Below are positions 1-9,931 of a DNA stretch of 29,928 nucleotides, in pieces. This DNA comes from Pezizomycotina sp. ARF18 (Eukaryota; Ascomycota): positions 1-29,928 of the forward strand of contig AZLU01000340.1 of the NCBI GenBank assembly GCA_002224055.1. Direction: 5' to 3'. Numbering within the stretch: the stretch's first letter is position 1; each line of letters begins with the position of its first letter. The translations under genes were made by a program, and so were the position numbers. Below the pieces are notes generated by a model. The model was not told the origin of the DNA. It saw only the letters and a list, made by a program, of their open reading frames with translations, and did not search any database.

Positions 1-1167
1 AAAAAAAAAAAAAAAACAATTAAGTATACTGGATATGCTTGGGGAGATTTATTTGAAGAGATATATAATATAATAGGTTTAAAGCAATATATACCGCTGG
101 TTGCTCCATTGCTTATGTAATAAGGGCGGAGCGTGCGGTGCGATTCGAGACGATATATATTAAGTTTGAATGCGTCGGGTCAGATTCACCCTCAGCTTCT
201 TGTTAGCCTATAGCAGGACTCCCTATCGTGGAAAATATGTCGAAAAAGAGTGAGGCTTTTGTCTGCCAGATTTTTACTGGACGCGCAGTTGGAATGTACT
301 GCTTCTCCAAGCGGAGCCTGTTATTTACGATTCATTAGACGATATTTACTTGCTTGTTGGTTGTTAGATACAAAGGTATACTATCGATCTAGCTAGGTGT
401 TATCTCAAACTGTTATTTCTCTTATATGTACAACCCACGATAGAAACACTGCTAACTAATGATATGACTATATACGTCTTTTCTATAAGAAGGTGGCGCC
501 GGAGGGTACGATGTAAGTAAGTCACTTTTAGGGCGTGAATAATAAGGCGTGTAAATGAGATAATGCGTCAAAGATTATGTTAATAAAAATATTGAAATTT
601 TGATAAAGAGAGCAAAAGGAAGAGGGGAAATAGAAATTATCAAACAAACGAAGGGAGATAGAAAACGAGATATTCTAAGAATGCAAGATGGGACACAAAT
701 TGTCGCATTGCTTTCAGAGCTTTTCTATTTAAATAAGTATCTAATGAAATTGCTGTATTAGAAATCATTCTGCTATGGGAAAAGGCAAAAGGAGTGAACA
801 TGTGGAAGATTGAGCGCAGTGGCACGTAATCATCATCTAGCAATTTGAAATAAACATCGATGGGAGCAAAAGAGGGGCAAAAGGTAGAGAGAGAACAGAA
901 TTACAAAGGAAACAACCGACCTCCTTATTGACGCATGAAAAGAAAGAACCAATTTTATGTTTTTGAGAAAAAGAAATATTACAAACGCTGAGATTGAACT
1001 CCGCTTGATACACGAGTAAAGAGGAAGAGGGAGGAGATACTGCAGCAGCAATATTCGACACCCCGTTCTGCAAGTCGTGCCGTCAGTAATAAATAGGCGC
1101 GCTATGAACAGTCAACAAGGACAAGAAGGAAATAAATAAAGAAATAAAACTTTTTTTCTTTTTCTAA
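1..1167. other. AT-rich spacer, no gene recognised
   Basis: The segment starts inside an A run (1-16) and is AT-rich with stops in all frames. The minus-strand frames around 640-1073 are short and of low complexity, with no motif I recognise. It may contain the 3' untranslated region of the minus-strand exon that ends at 1168. Confidence 0.5.
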
Positions 1168-1410
1168 TTAGACCGAAATTTGTCGAAGTCTCGTACGAGG
1201 AGTGAATTCTGTCTCGTTTTGCAGCTTCTTGCGACGAGATTCAATCCTTAAGATACGCAGCGCAGGTTCTTGCTTAGTCACAGCTTCGGACGTCGAGCAC
1301 CAGCTGTGAACATTGTCACCTTTATGGGTCGGCGTGGGTGACGGAGCTAGCAGCGAGGGAGCGCCAGATTCTTCGGTTTGATATACGGGAGAGGTGGGAT
1401 GAACATGCGT
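1168..1410 (-). CDS. Unrecognised protein, probable C-terminal exon
   Basis: On the minus strand a plausible acceptor (ATTAG, 1411-1415) is followed by exactly 81 open codons ending in TAA at 1168-1170. The reading is Pro/Ser/Thr-rich at first (residues like SLLAPSPTPTHKGD) and then basic and helical (ALRILRIESRRKKLQ), ending RLRQISV. Codon use and GC content look like exon sequence, unlike the flanking spacer. I do not recognise the family. The preceding exon may lie at about 1430-1580 on the same strand, where two frames read hydrophobic residues, but I could not place its donor. The gene may be longer and frame-broken like its neighbours. It could also be a chance open stretch. Confidence 0.35.
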   Translation of the reverse strand, partial: THVHPTSPVYQTEESGAPSLLAPSPTPTHKGDNVHSWCSTSEAVTKQEPALRILRIESRRKKLQNETEFTPRTRLRQISV

Positions 1411-1743
1411 CTAATTTCTAAGGCCTGTTTTTACTTAAGCAAATACAGCGAGAATAGCAGGCGGCACCGTAGCCCACGTAGATATTGCGAATTTGAGGTC
1501 TGGAAGAAACAGCAATCCAGAGCCAGTATCAGAACGCGCAATGATGGTTGCGCTGTTTTACTCGGCCGGCCTCTTCCTTCGCAGTGTGGCTGGCTAAAGT
1601 GTGAACACGGCTTTCCGTGATTTACGAAACAACTTTGATCCGAGAGGAAAGCTTTTCAAAAAGCTGAGAATTAGATAATTATCTAGTTCGTAAACAATAG
1701 CAAAAGAAGGCATGTTTTTTTTTTTTTTTTTTTCTCTGTTAAT

Positions 1744-1744
<1 letters not shown>

Positions 1745-1770
<26 letters not shown>
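1745..1770. repeat. (CT)n microsatellite
   Basis: About 13 uninterrupted CT units follow directly after a T run. Confidence 0.95.
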
Positions 1771-1777
<7 letters not shown>

Positions 1778-2508
1778 TTATTTTTGCTCTTCCTTCTCTC
1801 TCCTCTTCTTGAACTGTTCTTTACAGTTCGCCTTACTGATAGAAATATGTTGAGCCATTAAAAGTAGAGCGATGTCTTGAGTTGTGAAGAGACTGATAAA
1901 TGCCAAGCAAACGCCATGGACAATTGAGACAAAGCACGGATAAGAGTAGGAGAGATAAAAAAATGCAATGATAACTTTCAAATGCAATAAACCCAGAATA
2001 TACTTGAGTATATGCCCTCGGTATTTGTAGGGAATGGAAGAGGTCAAATAAGTACTTCCCCGAATTAAATACCCTTTGATAAGCACGGAGGCAGTTTATA
2101 AATAATTGCTTACCGGTAACAGATCTTTTACTCTTTCAATCAACGCGTTGGTTCCCTTTTTTTTCGTCCTTCGCCGATATATGTAATGCCACCAAAACTT
2201 TTGATACGGCTATTTGATAAACAGAAGCGGTACGGAACACTCTTCTATACAATGAATTGAAACACGATAACTTAAGCTTGATAGAAAGAAATATATATCA
2301 GAGAAAATGGAAGAGGATTTGGATGACACGTGAGTTATGTGAAAAGAGAAATTTACGAGGCGAATCAAGAAGAAGGAATAGAGGAAAGAAATGGAAAACC
2401 TAAACCCCAGAGTATTTTTTTAAGAGGATATTAAAGGCAAAAAAGGTATAAGCGAGAAGCAGCAACCAAACTTTAGACACACCAAAATAAATTTTTTTTA
2501 TCTGTATC

Positions 2509-2512
<4 letters not shown>

Positions 2513-2539
<27 letters not shown>
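2513..2539. repeat. 27-base poly(T) run
   Basis: Uninterrupted T run in the spacer. It is one of several runs of 27-29 bases in the window (compare 13589-13615 and 27589-27617). Confidence 0.95.
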
Positions 2540-3771
2540 AAGCTCTGGTTATTTTTTTTGCGGCTCTATAGCGGATAAAAATACTTTATACTTAAGTATA
2601 TTATATTTTTCCTTGTTGAAGCACAAGTATATAGTAATAATAATATATCTGTATATAACCTTACTTACACTATGACCTATATTATTATGTGGTTATCTTG
2701 AGAACGGCAATAATATTCTAATGAACAGTACTGGGGAAATAGCCTTTGTATTGATTGGTTCAGTGAGTATTATTATCTAGTAATATTTTGAGATATTTTG
2801 AAGCAGTGGACGTGAGAAGCTTTTGACACACGTCTCGGATATGTACTGGACTGTTTGTACATTACATGGCACAGACTAAGCCAAAATAAATAAATAAATA
2901 AATAAAATAAAAAATACCCTAAGCGGCAAAGGAGGCACAACCCCCAAATCTAAAACACTGTCGAAAAGAGGACCCCATCTGTATCGGTCGAGGAAAGGGG
3001 GGGGGGGGGGGCACGTGGGGTTTGTTTGAGTAACATACCTAGGCCTAGTACAGCAGAGGGAGGGATATTGGCGGTAAAATATATAGGTGCAAGTAGCCTT
3101 ACTTACCTTTGCTATCCTACTAAGTACTTAACTGATTTGTCCGCCGTCGCTTGCTTGAACCTTTTCTTTCTTATTCTCTTCTTCTTTCTCTCTCCTCTCT
3201 TTTCTTTTTTTTTTTTTTTCCTGTGCCACAAGGAAATATATATTTTGCTTAAGTCCATTCTTTCTATACATTCCGGATCCACTAAATTTAGCGATTTTTA
3301 TACGAGAAATTCAATATTTAGTTTATACCTTAAGTACCTTTCTTCCTATCCTCGACTACATTCTTTCATAAATTATTATTTTTAATAATATATAGTATAT
3401 ATGCTTTTTATGTATCCTTTCTTTCTTGTTTGATCCCGTCTCATCTATTACACACACATATATGTTGTCCTTCCTCCAATTTCAACCAAGATACTCAAAC
3501 CCAAACGCTTGAAGCGAAGAAGGAGAAACATGAAGTATAGAGATAGCACATCAACTTGTCAATAGCAACAAAAGGCGTCGAAAATGGCGTCGCGAACTGT
3601 TCGAACTGTAGGTGGATTCACGATCCCTTCTGCTAGCTAACTAGCGAGCTGGAAGCTGTTTCCGGCGCATTTTTAAATATATGCGTAATCGAACATCTCA
3701 AATTAGAGCTTACGAAACTCCCTTTACTCGCAGCTACCTTCACTGAACGGATCCGAGGCGCGCCGATTGTT

Positions 3772-5285
3772 ATGGCTCATAGAGGGTTCGTAGCGTATAT
3801 AATATACCTTTATATATATAATACTTGCTTTGCCTTGGACTAAATTAACTGCTACTTAATTACTAAAATATTTTTTCTTTGTCTTTGCTTCGAAATGGAT
3901 ACAGGTTCAAGGCTGTGTTTCCAGAAAATACTATGCTGGCTTTCGCAGCAGCTATCAGAGCTGGAGCGCATTGCATCGAGACAGGTACAGCAATACAATG
4001 CAGCCGAACCATTTCCAATAAAAACGAGTAATACTCTTTACTAGCACAGCCGTTAAATGTTTGAGAGGTTTATTTGGCGCTCATAAATGCAAACAGATAT
4101 TCACCTCTCGCGAGACGGTGCTGCTGTCCTATCTCATGTACGTGGAGAGCCTGTCATACTCGGATTCCTTGTCCACAAAGCTTCAAATGCTCAATTGAAT
4201 TGCAAAAAAACGAAATGCGATATGGATTTAATCGTCGTCACTAGCTTCATTTGAACATCCAGATTTGATGGCTAATTCTTTTACCGGGGGTTTTTCTTTA
4301 AAGGATGCGACATTGAAAAGGTGCTATGGAGTCGACAAGCGAGTTATCGACCTCGACGTCGAGGAGCTTCAGACGTATCTTACGATACGAGAACCGAAGC
4401 AGAGGATGCCGACTCTTGCAGAATTGTTACAGCTTCTGTCCATGCCAATGAACGAGGAAATTTCAGTCTTGCTTGATATCAAGGTGTGTGCGCATCTACG
4501 AAAATCAATAAAAATCGAAAATTTTTGCATTCGATCTCCTGATAGCTAGGCGCCAGAGCTTGTACTAACTTTGCAACCGTTACTTTTAGACAGATATATT
4601 GCGGAGATGTGATGCAAAGCATTGCCAACGCATCGCTAGCGTCAAGGAGATGCTAGCTACTGGAGTCGTAGAATAATGCTCGGCATATGGAATCTCGATT
4701 TCGTTCCAGTAAGTAGAGTTGCCCCCTTGCGCATATTAGTTTAATTGATGCTGATCACGGATATTTTAAAAGCTCTGTCAACAATATATACTGGGTTTCC
4801 CATGACGGTTAGTATTTCTTTTCGCCATGTAACAGCCCAAGCTCAATTATCACTAAACTTGGTTGCTATGTATCGGGTTTTAGTTCATCGGATTCAATAT
4901 AGATCTCGCCAGAGAATTTCTGAAGTCCCAGATGCTTCCTTCAACCTCTTCTTCCCTTCCATCGTCGGCCCCAAGGGCGCCAACTTCGTAAAAGAGGCGC
5001 ACGCCGCGAACCGTAACGTCCACGTGTGGACGATCAATAACGGTTTACTGATGCGGTGGGCCATATCCATGCACGTCGACGGCATTTGCACCGACGAGAT
5101 TGAAAAATGTAGGAGGATCGTGGAGATAAAAAAGAACGAGACACCGGATTCCCGGACTTTCCCGCCTCGTCCGTCCGATAATCAACACGATCGGGACGTA
5201 CCTGACGGTTATTGGGTTTAAGATTATGGTCCGCGTGTTTACGGCTCTTGGTCGGGGCCGGCACGGGACCCGCCATCGTCGTTAG
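3772..5285 (+). CDS. PGC1: Glycerophosphodiester phosphodiesterase, Pgc1-like
   Basis: GDPD-family enzyme. Fungal Pgc1 is a phospholipase C-type enzyme that degrades phosphatidylglycerol. Inferred exons are 3772-3785, 3905-3984, 4097-4137, 4304-4483, 4590-4708, 4773-4807 and 4884-5285. Visible in order: MAHRGF, then FPENTMLAF, the metal-site ETDIHLSRDG, SHDATLKRCYGVDKRV, VLLDIK, RIMLGIW, LCQQYILGFP, then GFNIDLAREFL, PDASFNLFF, VHVWTINN and VDGICTDE. One intron has a perfect TACTAAC (4563-4569). The ATG at 3772 fits the family, where HRG is near the N-terminus, but an upstream start is possible. Frame breaks fall near 4665, 4795 and 4932. After about 5150 a different frame gives a hydrophobic tail (YLTVIGFKIMVRVF), as in other Pgc1 proteins, so I use the TAG at 5283-5285 rather than the TAA at 5219. 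Confidence 0.88.
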
Positions 5286-5310
5286 AAGACGTCTTGGGCT
5301 CTTATTTGTG

Positions 5311-5341
<31 letters not shown>

Positions 5342-5974
5342 GAGACATCTTATGTTGAGTATATTTGGAGGAAGCATAACATGTTATTCACCCAAAGAAT
5401 ATTGCAATCTTTCGTTGAAGCGTTCCTAAATCATTCTGAGTTTGCGATCTATATATCTCTGACGGGTTTTCTTTTGTCCACGAATGTGCTTTGATCTGAA
5501 TATGAATGAAACCTATCTCAGGTTGACTTCTAGTGACTTGTGCCCAACCAAAGACCTTTTGAAATACTTACCTTATGCTCCTTCCTCACTAACCCAGGGG
5601 CAAAGAACTGCCACGAGACAAACTCCTATTAATAAAATGTATTCTACATAAAGTAATGTGTAGCGTTGTGCTTTGAATGTCAATTACGCACACTTATATT
5701 ATTGATAATTGAACACATTCTACTCGGAAATGACTGTAGATGGCCTAGAGAATTGAAGAGGAACCAGAAAAAAAAAGTAGCCTTGGTCGAAGTAAATCAA
5801 CGCCGTATACTCCTTGACTTTCCGTGTGTACTCTATCAACTTACCATTATATTTTTTTAAGCTGATCTATTATTGGTATCATTCGTGATAATCATTAAAT
5901 GGGCAGAAAAGAATGGGAAAGGAAGTAAGGAAGAGAAACCAAATGAGACCATAGATAATTTCTTTTTTTTCCCT
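5286..5974. other. Spacer between convergent genes
   Basis: Carries the 3' regions of the plus-strand phosphodiesterase and the minus-strand transporter. It starts with a T10/A19 block. The two short open frames (5294-5494 and 5666-5860) have no recognisable motif and are not called. Confidence 0.6.
5311..5339. repeat. T10-A19 homopolymer palindrome
   Basis: Ten T directly followed by nineteen A, giving a self-complementary block 26 bases after the phosphodiesterase stop. A similar block lies at 19038-19069. Confidence 0.95.
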
Positions 5975-7234
5975 TCAATCCCGGTGTCGGCGGTTGCCGA
6001 TGTCCCCTTCCTCGAGGTCTTCGTCTAGCTCGTCATCCTCTTCGTTAGCCAAGAGGAAGCCGCCGTTACCCATTTCGGTGTCTCCTTCTTCGTCTTCCTC
6101 GTCATCGTCGTCTTCGTCTGAGATATCATTGGCAATCCGCTTCGCTTTCTCCTCTACCATCTCGGACCAGGTGGCCCAGCTGAGCAGCAGGAATGCGCCG
6201 ATGATAAGCATGCCTCCGAAGATCGCCGCCGCGCTCAAGGGAGTTCCGAATAGGACCCAATCGGTGATTGCGACCAGGAATATAGTCAGCCTGCAGAGAT
6301 TTGGTTAGCAATCTTTTTTTTTTTCGTATTGGAAAGAAAACTGGGTTGCGAATAGAGGAGTATCAAAAAAGGGAGAATGCCATACAATGCAGCTACCGAG
6401 CTCAGCACTGGGCTGGTCAAGCTAATTAACACCAAGAAGGAACCGCTAAAAGCTATATTAACCAAGAGAGAGTATTAGTGAATCAATTCGGCTTCAATGC
6501 TACACATTTTCTCAGTCGAATGTACTTACTCGCATTGGCAAAGACAGATATAGCTAGTACCCAAGCTTGCTTTCCGGTGGGCATTTCGAACTTTTCTAAC
6601 CCTGTCCAGTGGAGTATGGGTAGGGAATCCAGAGGACAAACTGAACAGGAGGTTATTTTCAGATCGCTTAAAAAAAAGAGAAGAAAAAAGAAAAAGGGGA
6701 GTCTATAATTAATTACCAGTGTGAAAGAGCCTATACAAGATGCGAAGGTATTTGCAAAGATGACGGATCTTCCGGGGCTTGCACCATCTGGAGGGCAAGC
6801 CATCTTCTTGTACATTACTTCGTAAAGACCGTAGAGCACGCTGCCTACTCCGATGACAATATGCCCAATACTCGCTGACTAACATGGCCGTCACTGGTCT
6901 GGCCGCCTTTTCCGTCTCCGTAAGCAACAATCAGGACTCCCACGATAGCAACTGCGACACTTATTATTTTGTCTTTCCGGAGCTTTTCCTTGAGCAGAGG
7001 TATCGAGAAGGCGTACGCGAAAAATGCGCTGCAGTTATATATGGCCGTCAAATCACTGGGCGTCGTTAGGTTTACGGCCAGGTACCACGTCGAACCCGCG
7101 ATAGTTAAAGCCGTTGTAACTAGCGCCGTCGTGCGGATCAAGTAATAGACGGGCCGGGTGGGCATCTCCATGCCGTGCCGGTGAGGTTCTTGGTTCCGTT
7201 CGATCATCTCAATAGTTGACGTATCAAAGCCCAA
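5975..7234 (-). CDS. EamA/DMT-superfamily membrane transporter
   Basis: Multi-spanning drug/metabolite transporter, related to SLC35-type proteins. Substrate unknown. Inferred exons on the minus strand: about 7234-6717, 6640-6530, 6452-6386 and 6290-5975, with donors GTAATT, GTAAGT and GTATGG. The first exon reads AGSTWYLAVNL, then LTAIYNCSAFFAYAFSIPLL, the TM4-type segment before a KEKLRKDK loop, then VAIVGVLIVAYGDG. The second half reads IGVGSVLYGLYEVMYKK, FANTFASCIGSF, LPILHWTG, FSGSFLVLISLTSPVLSS and FGGMLIIGAFLLLSWATW, the usual two-repeat EamA layout. The C-terminus is a highly acidic tail (DEDDDDEEDEE and a second Asp/Glu block). Frame breaks occur near 6857 and 6627. The N-terminus is unresolved: the frame stays open to about 7364 and could begin after an acceptor there, and 7234 itself is a TTG codon, not a start. 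Confidence 0.75.
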
Positions 7235-7791
7235 TGCCCTTTTAGGAACGCCGAGAACGTCATATGTTTCTTTTGCGTCCGTAGATAAATGAACTGAACA
7301 ACCCAGATATAGCCCAAGAACCGTGGGTAAAATACCTAGGCGAAGACGAGATATTGGGTAAGCTCTTGCACACTAAGCACATCTCAAGGAATGCCAAGCT
7401 AGATACGGCACATACATCATCGCATAAGCTTTTCTGCCATTTCAACTCTTTTTGAATGTATACGGCCGTTTCGGTTTGGAGCTGAATAGCGTTTTTTTTT
7501 TTTTAGCATATATTACAGACAATTCGGAAAAAAAAAGAGACGGAGAGAAAAGAAACAAAAAAAAAAAAAGGATGGAAAAAGGAAGAAAGAAGAGAGGAAG
7601 CAAAAGTGCCTGCGCTCCTCTCAGAGGCGAACATACAACAAAGGAAAATAATGAAAGTATTAGCGTTATTCCGGCGTACGTATATCTTCGCTTGTTCGCG
7701 TGACTGTACACATTATATACAAGAATTAAAATTAGTTAGCTTCGGAGATGCAGTTAACACCCGGCAATAGTTCATTCTAAGGGGGAAGGGA
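7235..7791. other. Spacer, with possible 5' exon of the transporter
   Basis: About 7235-7364 continues the transporter reading frame on the minus strand and may encode its first membrane helix. From 7440 onward it is A/G-rich low-complexity sequence with T and A runs (7491-7504, 7527-7570). No gene is recognised there. Confidence 0.5.
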
Positions 7792-8128
7792 TTACGCACG
7801 CTGCAGCAGAAAGCGGCGACCTCGACCGGAGCTGCTGTCTCGCGAGAGGGTCCCGGAACTTGTCATTGAAGTATTGGTATTCCGGCGGCCCTTCCCTGCT
7901 CATGTAGCAACGGATCGGACGAGCGGCCATCCGTTGGCCTATTCAACGCTGGTCTCGTCATCGGGCAAAAATGTCTTGGAACCTTGGGTAGCCAGATTGA
8001 AAGTAATCGTTCTATCCTCTCCCTGCCACGATGTTGCTTCAAAGGTGGAGGATGGAAGAGTCGTTATTTTCTCTTTTGGTGCTACCGAGAAATTTGCCGC
8101 CCACTACAATGCAGTTACACTGGTTCGG
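7792..8128 (-). CDS. Unrecognised coding patch, frame-broken
   Basis: The minus strand contains protein-like sequence spread over three frames. After a possible acceptor (TTGTAG) it reads ANFSVAPKEKITTLPSSTF, then ATSWQGEDRTITFNLATQG, then KTFLPDDETSVE. A second frame continues RPTDGRSSDPLLHEQGRAAG, and a third gives NTNTSMTSSGTLSRDSSSGR and RRFLLQRA before TAA at 7792-7794. The composition (Ser/Arg-rich disordered tail, higher GC) resembles exons, and the frame switching matches the defect in neighbouring genes. I do not recognise the family. A small upstream exon around 8160-8230 (LAAPGKSDPQFQSSPLRLPP) is possible. Ends and exon structure are uncertain. Confidence 0.35.
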
Positions 8129-8683
8129 AAAGTTTATCTTTTGAATGAAGACTCTATTTGACAGTCTAGAGGGAGGAAGCCGGAGGGGCGAGCTTTGAAA
8201 TTGCGGGTCAGATTTGCCAGGGGCGGCCAATAAAAGATCGTGTCAGGCGAAAGAAAGCTAAACGAGCGATACCTAAATGTATTGATGCTGGATAACGACA
8301 ATAACGAGGGAGGAGAATCTAATCGGATATTACTGTTACTAATTATTAATTCATATCTTTCCAGACGAGGAACGTAAAGAGAGGCTTAGCTGTGTATAGG
8401 TGGCGGCTGTTTTTCCAAGCGTAACAGTATGAAGCCCCAGGGTTTATTTCCTGTCATCAAAAAAGAAAGTTTTCCTCTAACGCAAGAAAACACAAAATGC
8501 AAACTGTTTTGTTTTAAACAGAAAGATCGTACCTTCGTTTTCGCTAGTAACGGTTTCCAATAAAGAATGCGATGGTGATAGGTGGTAATTAATATAAATT
8601 ACTGTTACTTATATCGATTTCGTGTGTATTGCTAGCTGAATCGAACCGAAAAAGCTGAAAGGAGAGAAAGGGGAGGAAAGAAA

Positions 8684-8714
<31 letters not shown>

Positions 8715-9931
8715 AAAATGTGTTAAAGAGCTCAAGTGAGAGAGACTCGCTAACTAACCAAGTACCTGTAGTAGTGCTTCATAGGAAAGGAAAACTGAAA
8801 TCAAGGAAGCGTTCGCTGTTGGAGCGAATAAGGGACAGTGCTGCTAGGTAGGCAAGGCAAAAGGTTAAAGGACAACTGGTACCACAGAGCTCGCTGCTCC
8901 TCCCCCTGACAAGAAGAATATGCTGCCGGAGATGGTGAGCAGTTCCGCCTAGATCTAGAAGTACTTTAGTGAGTGAGCAAGCGAGTGAGCCAGTGCCGTG
9001 AGCCAGAGTTACAGCATGAAACGCTGCAAATCTTTCTAATAGATCATCACCGCAGAGAACCCCGAGGTACTTGCGTGAGTCCGCTTCTCAGGTTATCGTA
9101 CCTGGTAGTTATACGTGATCACTATCCGTTCCCTATTTTTCGCCATGTCATCATCATGAGATCTTATAGTGTGCACGTTAAGGAAGTCTCCCGCGACCAA
9201 TAAGATGCCCCCGCGAATATCGTGAACTATCTATTATAGATTTTATCTTGACTATATATATATATATATCCTTATCTTTAACTTTATCTATGACGTTGTT
9301 TCATTTTTTTATTCCTATAATAATTGTGATAGCTCTCGAGTATATTGAACCTTGTCTTAATCAGTATCAAACTCACACGAACCTATAATTTATTACATAC
9401 TTTAGTGTAGAGAGATTGATACTCTAATCTAAAGAAAAAAAAAGACTAATATGATATTGCAACTTCAAAGGTCACGCGACCGGAATATCATTCATCAGAA
9501 TTGCTATGTACATAATTAAGAAATTGTATAACTCGGGAGAAAGAGCAAACAGACGGCTTTGTCTGGCCTAATTTCAAGACGAAGTAAGGGGGGGGGGGGG
9601 GATGTGAAAGTATATGCATGAGTTAATGCAGTTGACAAGATATAACTCCGTATCTACCATCATTAAAAATATTTACTTATAATAAACAGAACCAGGAAAT
9701 ACGAATGAGAAATAGAGATTTACAGAGGGCGCTTAAAGAATCGGGGTATATGATATGAGATAAATATGATAAAGATGCTTCATAAAAGGGAAATTATAAT
9801 AACTAATGAATTTCTGGGCGGAAAGAACGTATTCAATGGAAATACGTATATTGAAATGGGGGCCTACTAGTTGCTTTGTAAAAGAAAAGTTGAGAAAGTC
9901 ACCGAGTCGCAACATTCCTCTGGAAATCCGC
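8129..9931. other. Spacer with simple repeats, no gene recognised
   Basis: Apart from a possible small minus-strand exon near 8160-8230, it holds a GAAA repeat (about 8676-8714), a TA repeat (about 9253-9269) and a G run (about 9589-9601). It also contains the 3' flank of the LIM gene. The plus frame 8973-9203 has no recognisable motif. Confidence 0.5.
8676..8714. repeat. (GAAA)n microsatellite
   Basis: Purine tract dominated by GAAA units, slightly interrupted at its left end. Confidence 0.9.

Larger units (their letters stand above)
1411..3771. other. AT-rich spacer with simple repeats
   Basis: It holds a T run and a (TC)n tract (about 1713-1771), a 27-base T run (2513-2539), AAAT repeats (about 2885-2907), a G run (about 2998-3010) and pyrimidine-rich stretches near 3165-3220. 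Minus-strand frame 1778-2086 is hydrophobic but matches nothing I know. The last few hundred bases should carry the promoter and leader of the phosphodiesterase gene. No clear TATA box was identified. Confidence 0.5.

Noticed and set aside
1778-2086. 102-codon hydrophobic minus-strand frame
   Set aside because: It ends in pyrimidine repeat sequence, has no family signature and no splice signals that would connect it to a gene.
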